Source of the DNA: Aminobacter carboxidus
Lineage (GTDB): Bacteria; Pseudomonadota; Alphaproteobacteria; Rhizobiales; Rhizobiaceae
DNA: 64,000 bases
Assembly: GCF_014863355.1 (NCBI RefSeq)
Contig: NZ_JACZEP010000015.1
Coordinates: 1 to 64,000, forward strand
Direction: 5' to 3'
A program made the position numbers and the translations under genes. The notes below the pieces were generated by a model that saw only the letters and a list, made by a program, of their open reading frames with translations, had not been told where the DNA came from and searched no databases. Positions 17,272 through 26,257 of this stretch are shown here, in pieces (positions within the stretch are counted from its first letter, which is position 1; each line of letters begins with the position of its first letter).

Positions 17272-18141
17272 TCAGAGATTGGACAAAAGCTTCATCGCCT
17301 CGCGAAAGAGTATGCCATCCCGATCGGCCAATGTCTGACTGACCTCGAAATGATTCTGGCCCTGGACGAGGAGCAAGTCAGCTGGCTTGCCGGCTTCAAC
17401 CAGGCCGGCATGCAGCGCTCTTGCCTGCCGGCAGTATTCGTCAGTTTCGGCCTCACCATAGGCGACGGCAAGCGGGCAGCTGATGCGCTTGAGATGGCGC
17501 ATCGGGCTGAACATGTGCACCTCCTCATTGCTCAGCTTCAAATAGGCCCCACGCGCGCTCAGCATCGCCCCTTCCAGATCATAGGACCCGCTGGCACACA
17601 TCGCGGCCTTCACCATGCCGGGCGCAATCTGGCTATCCGTTTCGGCAGTCAGGGCAGATGCGACGAGATGAGCACCAGACGAATGACCGATGGCCAGCAG
17701 CTGGTTGGCATCACAGCCAAGCTCGGCCGCGTGATCCGACAGCCAGCCGATACCGCGCTGAACCTGCCGCACCATATCGGGCAGGCGCGCGTCGGGAATG
17801 CTGGCGAAGTCGAGCACCGCGAAATTCACCCCGGCGGCCACGAAAGCCTCGGCAGCGAAGGCGCTGTCGAGGCGGTCGAGCGTTCGCCATGCGCCGCCAT
17901 GGACATAGACCACCAGCGGCGCGCCCGGCTCATTGGCACAAAACAGGTCGATCCGGTCGAACCCGCCGCAGCCGTAAGTGAGGCTCCGGCACCCCAGTCG
18001 CTGATGCGCGGCCAGGCTCGCCGCACGATACCAGGCAATGATCTCGCTGGCGTTGGCCGCCCAGGCGCTCTGGTTGTAGTTCAGGTCGAGCCGTTCCTGA
18101 TCGTAGTCGAGAAAGACATGTTCGGCGTTCTGCTTGTTCAT
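17272..18141 (-). CDS. Alpha/beta hydrolase, arylformamidase (kynurenine formamidase)-like
   Basis: A 289-residue esterase/lipase-type alpha/beta hydrolase. The oxyanion-hole motif HGGAW is at 81-85, the nucleophile elbow GHSSG has Ser154, and the catalytic His is in GQNHFEV near residue 264. Eukaryote-type arylformamidases, which hydrolyse N-formylkynurenine to kynurenine, have this fold and motif set. The kynureninase gene at 20846-22111 in the same cluster supports that function; otherwise it would be called only a carboxylesterase-like protein. It is the last gene of a minus-strand unit behind the amidohydrolase, 44 bases away. Confidence 0.65.
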   Translation of the reverse strand: MNKQNAEHVFLDYDQERLDLNYNQSAWAANASEIIAWYRAASLAAHQRLGCRSLTYGCGGFDRIDLFCANEPGAPLVVYVHGGAWRTLDRLDSAFAAEAFVAAGVNFAVLDFASIPDARLPDMVRQVQRGIGWLSDHAAELGCDANQLLAIGHSSGAHLVASALTAETDSQIAPGMVKAAMCASGSYDLEGAMLSARGAYLKLSNEEVHMFSPMRHLKRISCPLAVAYGEAETDEYCRQARALHAGLVEAGKPADLLLVQGQNHFEVSQTLADRDGILFREAMKLLSNL

Positions 18142-18185
18142 GGCGGGCTTTCGGGACTGCTGGCTCTATCAGGCGGCTGGCCGGC

Positions 18186-19865
18186 TCACAGTTGGCGGTG
18201 GACGATGCGGCCGTCGACCACCGTCAATTCCGAGCCGATCTGCGAAACCATCTCGGCGGCACAGCTCAGCGGATCGGCCGACAACACGGCAAGATCGGCC
18301 AGTTTGCCAACCGTGATGCTGCCCTTTTCCGCCTCCTCGAAGGTTAGTGCCGCACCGCCAAGGGCTGCGCATTCAAGCGCTTCTTCGCGCGTCAGCGCCT
18401 GCTCGGGCGCGATCAGCGCGCCTAGCCGGTCGCGGCGGTTGACGGCATGCGCGATGGAATGAAACAGGCTGAGCGGGACGTTATCGCTGCCAAACGAGAT
18501 CGGCACCCCGGCATCGCGCAGCGCGCGCAAAGGCACGATCTCGCCGGCGCGCTCGCGCCCCAGTTTTTCGACCAGTTCGCTGCCGCGCTTGTAGAGATAG
18601 GCGCTGAGATGGGTGGTGACGGCGAGGCCGAGGCCGGCGACCTGCTTGACCTGGTCCGGCGTCAGGCTGACGATGTGGCCGAGCACCCATCGCTGACCGG
18701 AGATCGGTGCGATATCGTCGACCTCGGCAAACAGGTCGAGCATGTTCGGCAGGATGCCGACGGCGCGGATGCCATTGCGCGCCGCCTCGACAAGGACCGT
18801 CTTCAGCGCGTCGCGCGGCAACGACGAATTGTAGTGAAAGCCGGCCCAACCGGTCTGCGGGAAGGCCGCGCTGCGCAGCTCGCGCTCGACCGAATTGTCG
18901 ATCTCGCCATACAGGGCGGACATGGCGAGCCACTGGTCGCCAAGGCCACGGCCGGCCAGCCAATGGCCCCATGATTTCAGCAGTGCACGGCAGTCTTCCG
19001 GTGAGGTCGAACCCCATGCCGGGCTGAAGATCATCGCGGCGCGCACGGTCTGCCGGCCCGTCGCCCGAACATCGCGATAAGCGTCGAGCACCTCCGAGGC
19101 GACACCGTGCCCCTCGAACACGCTCGTCGTGCCGGCGCGGTTATAGGCCTGCATCGAGGCAGCGAGTGCCGTCACGCGCTCGGCCGGGCTGAAATGCGGC
19201 GCCTGCCGCATCAGCGACAGCTCGACGACAGGCATCTTGTTGGTCTCGATGAAAATGCCGTTCGGCTCGCCGGTCGCATCGTCGCGGCAGATCTCGATCG
19301 AACCGGTCGGCGCAACTGTCGCCGCGTCGATGCCGGCCAGCTTGAGCGCGGCGCTGTTGGCGATCGAGACCAGCGGCAAGGTCGAGCGCCAATAGCCCCA
19401 GATCGAGCGGATATAGACCGGATTGTCGGGGGCCGCGCGATCGAGATCCCAGCGATCGGGAAAGCGGCCTTCGGCAATGCCCGACAGCACATCCTCATAG
19501 CTTGGCGGCTCGCCGATCGGCATGGTCACAATCCACTCGCCCGGCTTTTTGGTAGCGGCTATTGCGGCGATCTTGTCGACGATGTCCTCGATCGACCGGC
19601 ACCCCGAAAGCGACGGCAGCGTGCTCTTGAGGCCTTCGCGATCCATATGGGCGTGGCCGTCGACAAATCCGGCAACGACGGTTCGTCCGGCCAGATCGAT
19701 GATCTCGGTATCAGTCGTTGCCAGCGCTGCAATTTCAGCCGATGTGCCAAGTGCGGCAATGCGCTGACCGGCAATCGCCACAGCAGCGTGAATGCCGTCG
19801 TCAGCGACGACCCTGCCGTTGAGCAGCACAAGCGTCGGGCTGCAATTGGAAGAAGCGGTGGCCAT
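18186..19865 (-). CDS. YtcJ-like metal-dependent amidohydrolase
   Basis: A 559-residue amidohydrolase superfamily member. VVAGFVDGHAHMDREGLK contains the HxH metal pair, and LGHIVSLTPDQVKQV and SFGSDNVPLSLF follow the later metal-ligand strands. The C-terminal beta-sandwich closes with EKGSITVGKLADLAVLSADPL, the usual end of this family. YtcJ-type enzymes often hydrolyse N-formyl or other amide bonds; the substrate is not known. ATG at 19865 follows GAGGA; the frame upstream to 19952 lacks a site. It sits between a GntR regulator and the arylformamidase-like hydrolase on the same strand, so a formylated aromatic amine is a reasonable guess. Confidence 0.72.
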   Translation of the reverse strand: MATASSNCSPTLVLLNGRVVADDGIHAAVAIAGQRIAALGTSAEIAALATTDTEIIDLAGRTVVAGFVDGHAHMDREGLKSTLPSLSGCRSIEDIVDKIAAIAATKKPGEWIVTMPIGEPPSYEDVLSGIAEGRFPDRWDLDRAAPDNPVYIRSIWGYWRSTLPLVSIANSAALKLAGIDAATVAPTGSIEICRDDATGEPNGIFIETNKMPVVELSLMRQAPHFSPAERVTALAASMQAYNRAGTTSVFEGHGVASEVLDAYRDVRATGRQTVRAAMIFSPAWGSTSPEDCRALLKSWGHWLAGRGLGDQWLAMSALYGEIDNSVERELRSAAFPQTGWAGFHYNSSLPRDALKTVLVEAARNGIRAVGILPNMLDLFAEVDDIAPISGQRWVLGHIVSLTPDQVKQVAGLGLAVTTHLSAYLYKRGSELVEKLGRERAGEIVPLRALRDAGVPISFGSDNVPLSLFHSIAHAVNRRDRLGALIAPEQALTREEALECAALGGAALTFEEAEKGSITVGKLADLAVLSADPLSCAAEMVSQIGSELTVVDGRIVHRQL

Positions 19866-19967
19866 GGGCGTCCTCGAAGAATGTATGCTTGTTGTCGTCA
19901 CAGTGTCGGTTTCGGGCGCGACAAAAGACGCGCACGCCAAGGTTTCAGCCAACTGCCGGCATCGGGA

Positions 19968-20693
19968 TCAGCCGGTGAAATCGACCGCCACGTAGACCTG
20001 CTTGGTCAGCTCGATATGGGCGCCGAGCAAGGAGACTGCGCGGTCGATATCGTGATCGAGCGCCGCGTTCATCAACTCGGTATGCGGCTCGAGCGCCAGC
20101 GCATCGCGCAGCGCCTGGTAGGTGGTGCTTTCGCGCCATTCCGGCCCTTTCGACGCAGCAAGGCCGGGCGTGATTGCCAGAATGCGATGATGCCGGCGCA
20201 GTTGATCCTTGATCTGCATGTAGAACCGCATCAGCCATTGCGACTTGCTTGCCGAAAGCAGTGCCAGGTGAAACGCTTCGTGACGCTCCTTCCAGTCGCT
20301 GATGACCTGCTCTTGCGGATTCTCGACCGGGGGCTTGCACCGCGACAGGCGGAAATGCGCCGCCACCAGCGCTGTCTCCCACGCCTCATCGCCATTGGCG
20401 ATGGAGTCCGCCAGCATGGGCAGTTCGATCAGCCGGCGTGCATTGGTCAGATCGGTCAGCTCTTCCAGCGAGACCGGCGCGACGGTGTAGCCCTTGTTGG
20501 CGCTCGAGATGACAAGATATTCGGCCTCCAGCCGCGACAGCGCCTCGCGCAGCGGCGTCCAGCCAATGCCGTAGGCGTCTCGCATCGCGCCGAGCTTCAG
20601 CGGCGTGCCCGGCATCAGTCGGGTTTCCAGAATCTCCTGGCGCAAGGTGCGATACGCGAATTCCGTCTTGGTGCCGACCTCGGTCTCGTCCAT
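19968..20693 (-). CDS. GntR-family regulator, FCD (FadR) subgroup
   Basis: A 241-residue regulator. The winged-helix N-terminus reads FAYRTLRQEILETRLMPG and GWTPLREALSRLEAEYLV; the all-helical FCD ligand-binding domain follows, with metal-ligand-like residues in HEAFHLALL and ELMNAALDHDIDRA. ATG at 20693 follows GAGGGGG. It is divergent from kynureninase, and a perfect 12-bp palindrome lies in the shared promoter region. It is therefore the likely regulator of the kynurenine-type genes, with an aromatic amino acid derivative as candidate effector (inference). Confidence 0.8.
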   Translation of the reverse strand: MDETEVGTKTEFAYRTLRQEILETRLMPGTPLKLGAMRDAYGIGWTPLREALSRLEAEYLVISSANKGYTVAPVSLEELTDLTNARRLIELPMLADSIANGDEAWETALVAAHFRLSRCKPPVENPQEQVISDWKERHEAFHLALLSASKSQWLMRFYMQIKDQLRRHHRILAITPGLAASKGPEWRESTTYQALRDALALEPHTELMNAALDHDIDRAVSLLGAHIELTKQVYVAVDFTG

Positions 20694-20718
20694 GCGTCCC
20701 CCTCATATAATCTGGATG

Positions 20719-20730
20719 GTTATATATAAC
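20719..20730. promoter_or_regulatory. Palindromic operator GTTATATATAAC
   Basis: A perfect 12-bp palindrome 26 bases upstream of the GntR start and 32 bases before the TTGACA box of the kynU promoter. A second AT-rich run (ATTATATATAT) follows at about 20749. FCD-type GntR proteins commonly bind short palindromes of this kind. Confidence 0.55.
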
Positions 20731-20761
20731 ACCGCAGCGGAAGTCGAATTATATATATCTG

Positions 20762-20790
20762 TTGACAGCTTCGATAATCAGAAGAATGAT
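20762..20790 (+). promoter_or_regulatory. Sigma-70-like promoter for kynU
   Basis: TTGACA (20762-20767) and AATGAT (20785-20790) are separated by 17 bases and lie 56 bases before the kynU start codon. A CTTCGAT/ATCGAAG inverted repeat overlaps the spacer and -10 box. Confidence 0.45.
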
Positions 20791-20845
20791 CGAAGCCGAT
20801 AGGTTTCGCATATACGAAGCCCATGGCGACGACAGCAGAGGCACG

Positions 20846-22111
20846 ATGAACCAGGCAGTATCCGTGAAGGTGGCAAGTGTGCCGCTTGAGATCGAGCAGC
20901 GCGACGCGGCCGACCCGCTGCGCCATTTGCAGGCGCGCTTCCATCTTCCGCAGGGCAAGGTCTATCTCGCCGGCAATTCGCTCGGACCAGCGCCCGTGGC
21001 CGCTTTCGACGACATCGAGGCTGCCGTGCGCAAGGAATGGGCCGAAGGTCTCGTCCAGAGCTGGAACGATGCCGACTGGTTCTCGCTTGTCGACACGCTG
21101 GGCGACCGCATCGGCGCGCTGGTCGGTGCAGCAGCAGGACAGACCGTTGCCTGCGACTCGGTTTCGATCAACGTGTACAAGGCGCTCCACGCTGGCCTGT
21201 CGCTGCGCCCGGGCCGCACCACCATCGTGGCGGAGGCCGGCAGCTTCCCGACCGATCTCTATGTCGCCGAAGGCGTCGTCGCCGGCCGCCCTGATATCAA
21301 GCTCCTGCTTGAAGGCGTCGATGCCGACAACATCGAGGAGCTGATCGACGAGCGCACCGCCGTCGTCCTGGTCAACCATGTCGACTACAAGTCCGGCGAA
21401 CTGCGCGACATGGCCGCCCTCACCAGCCGCATCCACGCCGCCGGCGCCATTGCGATCTGGGATCTTTGCCACAGCGCCGGTGTCATCGCCGTTGAGCTTG
21501 ACGCCTGCGATGTCGATCTGGCCATCGGCTGCACCTACAAGTACCTGAACTGCGGTCCTGGTGCGCCTGCCTTCATCTATGCCGCCAAACGCCACCAGGC
21601 GACGCTGCGCCAGCCGCTTTCGGGCTGGTGGGGCCATGCCGCGCCGTTTGCCTTCGAGGTCGGCTATCGCCCGGACAATGGCGCGCGGCGTCTGTTGTGC
21701 GGCACCCAGCCGATCCTGTCGCTGCGCGCGCTCAATACCGGTCTTGCCGCCATCGAGGACGTCGCCATGGCCGACATTCGCGCCAAGAGCCTGGCGATGT
21801 CGGACCTGTTCATCGACCTGGTCGAGCAAACCTGTCGCGACCACGGCGCCACACTGGTCACCCCCCGCGACCACGCCATCCGCGGCAGCCAGGTCTCGAT
21901 CACCTTCGAAAATGGCTACGCGGTCGTACAGGCACTGATGGCGCGCGGCATCGTCGGCGATTTCCGCGCGCCCGACATGATGCGTTTCGGCTTCGCGCCG
22001 GCCTATCTCAGCTTCGCCGACGTCTACCGCGCCGCCGATGCCTTCAACGACGTGATGACATCGGGCAGCTGGCGCGAAGAGCGCTTCAACAGGCGCCGCG
22101 CCGTCACCTGA
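20846..22111 (+). CDS. kynU: Kynureninase
   Basis: A 421-residue PLP enzyme that cleaves L-kynurenine to anthranilate and L-alanine. The signature VYLAGNSLGP near residue 40, the PLP lysine Lys232 in GCTYKYLNCGPG, and GWWGHAAPF are all kynureninase hallmarks; the length is normal. ATG at 20846 follows AGAGG; the open frame upstream to 20762 crosses the promoter. No tryptophan 2,3-dioxygenase gene lies nearby, so the cluster may use imported kynurenine or N-formylkynurenine. Divergent from the GntR regulator; followed by an amino-acid-type ABC importer on the same strand. Confidence 0.88.
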   Translation: MNQAVSVKVASVPLEIEQRDAADPLRHLQARFHLPQGKVYLAGNSLGPAPVAAFDDIEAAVRKEWAEGLVQSWNDADWFSLVDTLGDRIGALVGAAAGQTVACDSVSINVYKALHAGLSLRPGRTTIVAEAGSFPTDLYVAEGVVAGRPDIKLLLEGVDADNIEELIDERTAVVLVNHVDYKSGELRDMAALTSRIHAAGAIAIWDLCHSAGVIAVELDACDVDLAIGCTYKYLNCGPGAPAFIYAAKRHQATLRQPLSGWWGHAAPFAFEVGYRPDNGARRLLCGTQPILSLRALNTGLAAIEDVAMADIRAKSLAMSDLFIDLVEQTCRDHGATLVTPRDHAIRGSQVSITFENGYAVVQALMARGIVGDFRAPDMMRFGFAPAYLSFADVYRAADAFNDVMTSGSWREERFNRRRAVT

Positions 22112-22200
22112 AAGTCCGGCGCGCCCGGTCGAAGCGCGCCGTCTCATACCGGTCGAACCGGAGCACGCCGTCCAAGGGGGGCGGCGGCAACTCTCCGCAA

Positions 22201-22223
22201 CCCTTGGCCACAGTGACCAAGGG
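22201..22223. repeat. Inverted repeat before the AapJ-like gene
   Basis: CCCTTGG (22201-22207) and CCAAGGG (22217-22223) form a 7-bp stem with a 9-base loop, 30 bases before the start codon of the binding-protein gene. A separate GC-rich stem (GGCGCGC at 22118-22124, GCGCGCC at 22134-22140) follows the kynU stop. Neither has a T tract, so attenuation or regulator binding is possible. Confidence 0.45.
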
Positions 22224-22253
22224 CAAGCCGGAGTACCAAGGGAGGGAAATCCA

Positions 22254-23288
22254 ATGAACAACCTGCTCAACAACGGGCTGGCTGCTGCCATGCTTCTGGC
22301 GGCTGCTGCCGGCGCAAGCGCGCCGGCACAGGCAGGCGCCACCATCGACGCCATCCGCCAGCGCGGTGAAGTCGTTTGCGGTGTTTCCACCGGCATCGGC
22401 GGCTTCTCGATCGCCGACAGCTCGGGCCAGTGGACCGGCCTGACCACCGATTTCTGTCGCGCCGTCTCGGCGGCGGTGCTTGGCGACGCCGCCAAGGAAA
22501 AGTTCGTGCCGCTCAGCCCCCAGCAGCGCTTCACCGCCCTGCAATCGGGTGAAGTCGACATGCTGACAACCGTCGCCACCTGGACGCTGACCCGCGACGC
22601 TTCGCTCGGCCTGCTCTATGCCGGGGTCTATTTCTATGACGGCCAGGGCTTCCTGGTGCCTAAGTCGCTTGACCTCAAGGGCGCGCTCGACCTCGACGGC
22701 GCCTCCATCTGCACCGCCACCGGCACCACCAGCGAGCTCAACCTCGCCGACTACTTCCGTGCCAACGGCAAAAAGTTCACCCCTGTCGTCTTCGAATCCC
22801 AGAACGAGGCGCGCGCCGCCTTCTTCTCCGGCCGCTGCCAGGCGTTCTCCGCCGACATGTCCTACCTGTCGTCGGTTCGCGCGTCAGACGCGCCCAACCC
22901 CGACGAATGGGTAATCCTGCCCGAAATGATCTCCAAGGAACCGCTCGGTCCCGTCGTCGGCCGCAACGACCTCGAATGGTACACGGTTGCCAAGTGGACG
23001 CTGATGGCGCTGATCGAGGCCGAGGAGAAGGGCATCACCCAGGCCAATGTCGATCAGATGAAGGACAGCCAGGACCCGACCATCCAGCGCCTGCTCGGCA
23101 CCTCCGGCGACATGGGCGAAAAGCTCGGTCTCGACGCCGGCTGGGCCTATCGCGCCATCAAGCGTGGCGGCAACTACGGCGAGATCTTCGAACGCAATGT
23201 CGGCCCGAAGACGCCGCTGCGCATGGAGCGCAACGCCAACGCCCTGTGGACGCAGGGCGGCCAGATGTACGCCCTGCCCGTGCGATGA
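22254..23288 (+). CDS. AapJ-like amino-acid ABC substrate-binding protein
   Basis: A 344-residue periplasmic binding protein of the general L-amino-acid (AapJ/BztA) family. The signal peptide ends near APAQAGA. The mature start IDAIRQRGEVVCGVSTGIGGFS and the blocks GLTTDFCRAVSAAVLGD, FTALQSGEVDML and TLTRDASLG are typical. The usual length is about 340 residues. ATG at 22254 follows GGAGGG. It heads an operon with two permeases but no ATPase. Because it follows kynU, its ligand may be kynurenine, tryptophan or a related aromatic amino acid; that is inference. Confidence 0.83.
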   Translation: MNNLLNNGLAAAMLLAAAAGASAPAQAGATIDAIRQRGEVVCGVSTGIGGFSIADSSGQWTGLTTDFCRAVSAAVLGDAAKEKFVPLSPQQRFTALQSGEVDMLTTVATWTLTRDASLGLLYAGVYFYDGQGFLVPKSLDLKGALDLDGASICTATGTTSELNLADYFRANGKKFTPVVFESQNEARAAFFSGRCQAFSADMSYLSSVRASDAPNPDEWVILPEMISKEPLGPVVGRNDLEWYTVAKWTLMALIEAEEKGITQANVDQMKDSQDPTIQRLLGTSGDMGEKLGLDAGWAYRAIKRGGNYGEIFERNVGPKTPLRMERNANALWTQGGQMYALPVR

Positions 23289-23292
23289 GCCG

Positions 23293-24465
23293 ATGACCGG
23301 CGCATCTCATTTTATGCGTTTGGCGGGAGGCTGGAGCGATCCGGCCTTTCGCGCTGTCGCCACCCAGGCCATGGTGCTCGCGCTCGTCGCGGGCATCATC
23401 GCATTCCTTGCCATCAACCTGATCGGCAATCTCGAAGAGCGTTCGATCCGCACCGGCTTCGGCTTCCTCTGGCAGGCCTCCGGCTTTGAAATCGGCCAGA
23501 GTTTCATTGCCTACAGCGCCAGCTCCACCTTCGCCAAGGCTCTGCTCGTCGGCCTGCTCAACACGCTGGTCGTGGCTATCCTCGGCATCGTCTTGTCGAC
23601 CATCGTCGGCACCATCGTCGGTGTTGCCTCGCTGTCGCGCAATCCGCTCGTCAAGCCGCTGGCCACCACCTATGTCGAGCTCGTCCGCAATGTGCCGCTG
23701 CTGCTCCAGCTTTATGTCTGGTATGCGGTGCTGACCCAGATGCTGCCGGCCGCATCCGCTGCGCCGCAGCTTCTGCCGGGACTGTATCTCGCCAAAAGCG
23801 GCCTGCATTTTCCCATCCTGCATTCCGGCGCGGGCCTTGTCTTTGGCGCGTTGATCGCCGGTGCCGCTGCCGCCCTTGCCTATGTCGCCTGGTCGCGCCG
23901 CCGCGCCGACCTGACCGGTGCGCCCGCCTTGCTGTGGCCGCGCGCCGTGCTGCTGCTCGGCCCAGCGATAGCCGCGCTGCTGTTCCTCGCCGCCTCAACG
24001 CCTTTCGACGTGCCGGAGCCGACACGCTTCGGCTTTTCCGGCGGCGGACTGGTCACGCCTGAGTTGACCGCGCTGCTGATTGGCCTGTCGCTCTACAACT
24101 CTGCCTTCATCGCCGAAATCCTGCGCGCCGGCATCATGTCGGTCAGCCGCAGCCAGTCGGAGGCTGCAGCCTCGCTCGGCCTCAGCCGCGCCCACACGCT
24201 GCGCCTGGTGATCATGCCGCAGGCGCTCAAGGTCGCCGTGCCGCCGCTCGCCAGCCAGTATCTCAACCTGGCCAAGAACACCTCGCTGGCCATCGCCATC
24301 GGCTATCCCGACCTGATGTCGATCGGCAATACGATCATCAACCAGACCGGCCAGGCCATCGAGGTCATCGCCATCCTGATGGCGGTCTACCTGACCATGA
24401 GCCTGTCGATCTCGGCGTTCATGAACTGGTACAATGCGCGTGTCGCGCTGGTGGGGATGAAATGA
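23293..24465 (+). CDS. AapQ-like amino-acid ABC permease
   Basis: A 390-residue inner-membrane permease of the AapQ/BztB type: an N-terminal helix, a long periplasmic segment, and the HisM-type C-terminal core. The EAA loop is SEAAASLGLSRAHTLRLVIMPQAL, of which the central residues are conserved in this family. Start codon ATG at 23293 is five bases after the preceding stop. The stop overlaps the next permease in an ATGA junction. It would pair with the following AapM-like protein. Confidence 0.82.
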   Translation: MTGASHFMRLAGGWSDPAFRAVATQAMVLALVAGIIAFLAINLIGNLEERSIRTGFGFLWQASGFEIGQSFIAYSASSTFAKALLVGLLNTLVVAILGIVLSTIVGTIVGVASLSRNPLVKPLATTYVELVRNVPLLLQLYVWYAVLTQMLPAASAAPQLLPGLYLAKSGLHFPILHSGAGLVFGALIAGAAAALAYVAWSRRRADLTGAPALLWPRAVLLLGPAIAALLFLAASTPFDVPEPTRFGFSGGGLVTPELTALLIGLSLYNSAFIAEILRAGIMSVSRSQSEAAASLGLSRAHTLRLVIMPQALKVAVPPLASQYLNLAKNTSLAIAIGYPDLMSIGNTIINQTGQAIEVIAILMAVYLTMSLSISAFMNWYNARVALVGMK

Positions 24466-25508
24466 GCGCAGCCGTTCCGAAACTGCGCCAGCGCCTGTTC
24501 GGCTCCGTCGGCAACTCGCTGCTGACGCTGGCCATGGTCGCCGCATTCGTCATCTATGTCCCGCCGCTGCTGCGCTGGGCCTTCATCGATGCGACATGGG
24601 TCGCCGCCGCTCCCGATGTCTGCCGCGCCAATGGCGGTGCCTGCTGGTCGTTCGTCCACGAAAAATATCGGCTGATCCTGTTTGGCCGCTACCCCTATGC
24701 CGAGCAATGGCGCCCGCTCGCTGCCTTGGCACTCGCCATCATGCTGGTGCTTGCCAGTTGCTCGCTGCGCTTTGGCTGGCGCACCGTCGTCGCCGGCTGG
24801 GCCATCGGCGTCACCGCCATCATCGTGCTCATGCGTGGCGGCGCGCTTGGCCTCGAATATGTACCCACCGACCTGTGGGGTGGCCTGCCGCTGACCGTCT
24901 TCCTCGCGCTCAGTGGCATGGTCGGCGCATTCCCGCTCGCCGTCGTGCTGGCGCTTGGCCGGCGTTCTCGCCTGCGCGTCGTCAAGTCGATCTGCGTCGC
25001 CTTCATCGAGATGGTGCGCGGCGTCCCGCTCGTCACCGTGCTTTTCATGGCCTCGTTCATGATTCCGCTGTTCCTGCCCGGCAAGGTCCAGGTCGACGCC
25101 TTGTTGCGCGCGCTGGCCGCCATAACGCTGTTCAGCGCCGCCTATCTCGCAGAAGCCATTCGCGGCGGCCTCCAGGCCGTTCCCGAAGGCCAGGAACAGG
25201 CAGCCGAAGCGCTCGGCCTGACCTACTGGCAAACGTCGCTGCTCGTCGTCGTGCCGCAGGCGCTGCGCCATGCCATCCCGGCAATCGCCAACCTGTTCAT
25301 CGGCCTGTTCAAGGACACTTCGCTTGTCGGCATCGTCGGTCTCACCGACCTTCTGCTTGCCACCAAGCAGGCGCTGGGCGACCCACAATGGCGCAGCTTC
25401 GCGCTCGAGGGCTACATCTTCGTCGCCCTGATCTATGTCGCGTTCTGTTTTTTCATTTCGCGCTACAGCCGGTCTCTGGAACGAAGGCTGCAGCATGATC
25501 GAAGCTAG
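24462..25508 (+). CDS. AapM-like amino-acid ABC permease
   Basis: A 348-residue permease of the AapM/BztC type. The N-terminal helices and periplasmic segment are followed by the permease core, with AFIEMVRGVPLVTVLFMAS and an EAA loop starting EGQEQAAEALGLTYWQTSLL. In Aap systems the AapP ATPase gene follows immediately. Here the sequence after 25508 has no P-loop, signature or any ATPase motif, and the next gene is a convergent GntR regulator. The importer must borrow an ATPase from elsewhere or be non-functional. Confidence 0.82.
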   Translation: MSAAVPKLRQRLFGSVGNSLLTLAMVAAFVIYVPPLLRWAFIDATWVAAAPDVCRANGGACWSFVHEKYRLILFGRYPYAEQWRPLAALALAIMLVLASCSLRFGWRTVVAGWAIGVTAIIVLMRGGALGLEYVPTDLWGGLPLTVFLALSGMVGAFPLAVVLALGRRSRLRVVKSICVAFIEMVRGVPLVTVLFMASFMIPLFLPGKVQVDALLRALAAITLFSAAYLAEAIRGGLQAVPEGQEQAAEALGLTYWQTSLLVVVPQALRHAIPAIANLFIGLFKDTSLVGIVGLTDLLLATKQALGDPQWRSFALEGYIFVALIYVAFCFFISRYSRSLERRLQHDRS

Positions 25509-25558
25509 CGACTTCGAGCTCCGTTTCGCAGCTTGGCGCGCCCTTGGCCTGGCAGGCG

Positions 25559-26257
25559 TCAAAAGCGAAAGAGCGGTCCAAGCAGGATCGAATTGGAGTA
25601 TTCGGCCGGTCTTTTCGCGCATGCCACGATGCGCGTCACACGCATCACCGGCCGGCTCTCCTCGACGATGGCGAAGCTGGCTTCTCTTGCACTCGCCTCA
25701 GACGGCGAAAAATGCTCCTCGGTGACGAACAGCTGACCGACATCGCTGACGCGACGAACCAGATCGTAGAGCGAATGCCTGACAAGGTCAGCCGGCGCGA
25801 TCGACGCCAGTATATCGACTGGCAGCACCGACCGCTGCTGGACCATGGCCTTGCCGTCGAGAAGCCTCAGCCGCCAGAGTTCGGTGACTGGGGCACCAAG
25901 CGGCAGACCAAGCGCGCGCGCCTCGCTGAGCCCGGCCGGCACCTCGCCGATCTCCAAGACCCGTGTCGACAATCTGAGGCCTGCTCGTCGCGCCGCTGCT
26001 GGAAGGCCTGTCACCATGTCGTGTGACCAGTCGATGGTCTTGCCGCGAAAACGAGTTCGCCGCCCCTTGCCTTTTGTGATCAGGCCATCTTTTTCGACGA
26101 TGGCCAGAGCCTTGCGGATAGTGCGGCGGGTGACATTGAAATGGGCTGCGAGGTCCATCTCCGACGGCAGTTCGTCGCCGGCGCGCCACAGGCTGTCCGT
26201 CAGCTCGGTTGCGAGTGACTGCGCGACGCGATCATACGCGAAATGCGTGGCACTCAA
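25559..26257 (-). CDS. GntR-family regulator, HutC (UTRA) subgroup
   Basis: A 232-residue regulator. The winged helix has LPSEMDLAAHFNVTRRTIRKAL, and the UTRA effector domain follows with LWRLRLLDGKAMVQQRSVLP and SLYDLVRRVSDVGQ. The start appears to be TTG at 26257, overlapping the TGA of the upstream permease gene, with GGAGAG seven bases before it. It is the last gene of the sugar-importer operon and so is probably co-transcribed with and regulates it. The effector is probably a phosphorylated sugar made by the operon's kinase (inference). Confidence 0.78.
   Translation of the reverse strand: MSATHFAYDRVAQSLATELTDSLWRAGDELPSEMDLAAHFNVTRRTIRKALAIVEKDGLITKGKGRRTRFRGKTIDWSHDMVTGLPAAARRAGLRLSTRVLEIGEVPAGLSEARALGLPLGAPVTELWRLRLLDGKAMVQQRSVLPVDILASIAPADLVRHSLYDLVRRVSDVGQLFVTEEHFSPSEASAREASFAIVEESRPVMRVTRIVACAKRPAEYSNSILLGPLFRF

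Noticed and set aside
20720-22579. A 619-codon minus-strand frame
   Set aside because: Antisense to kynureninase, whose motifs and PLP lysine are unambiguous.
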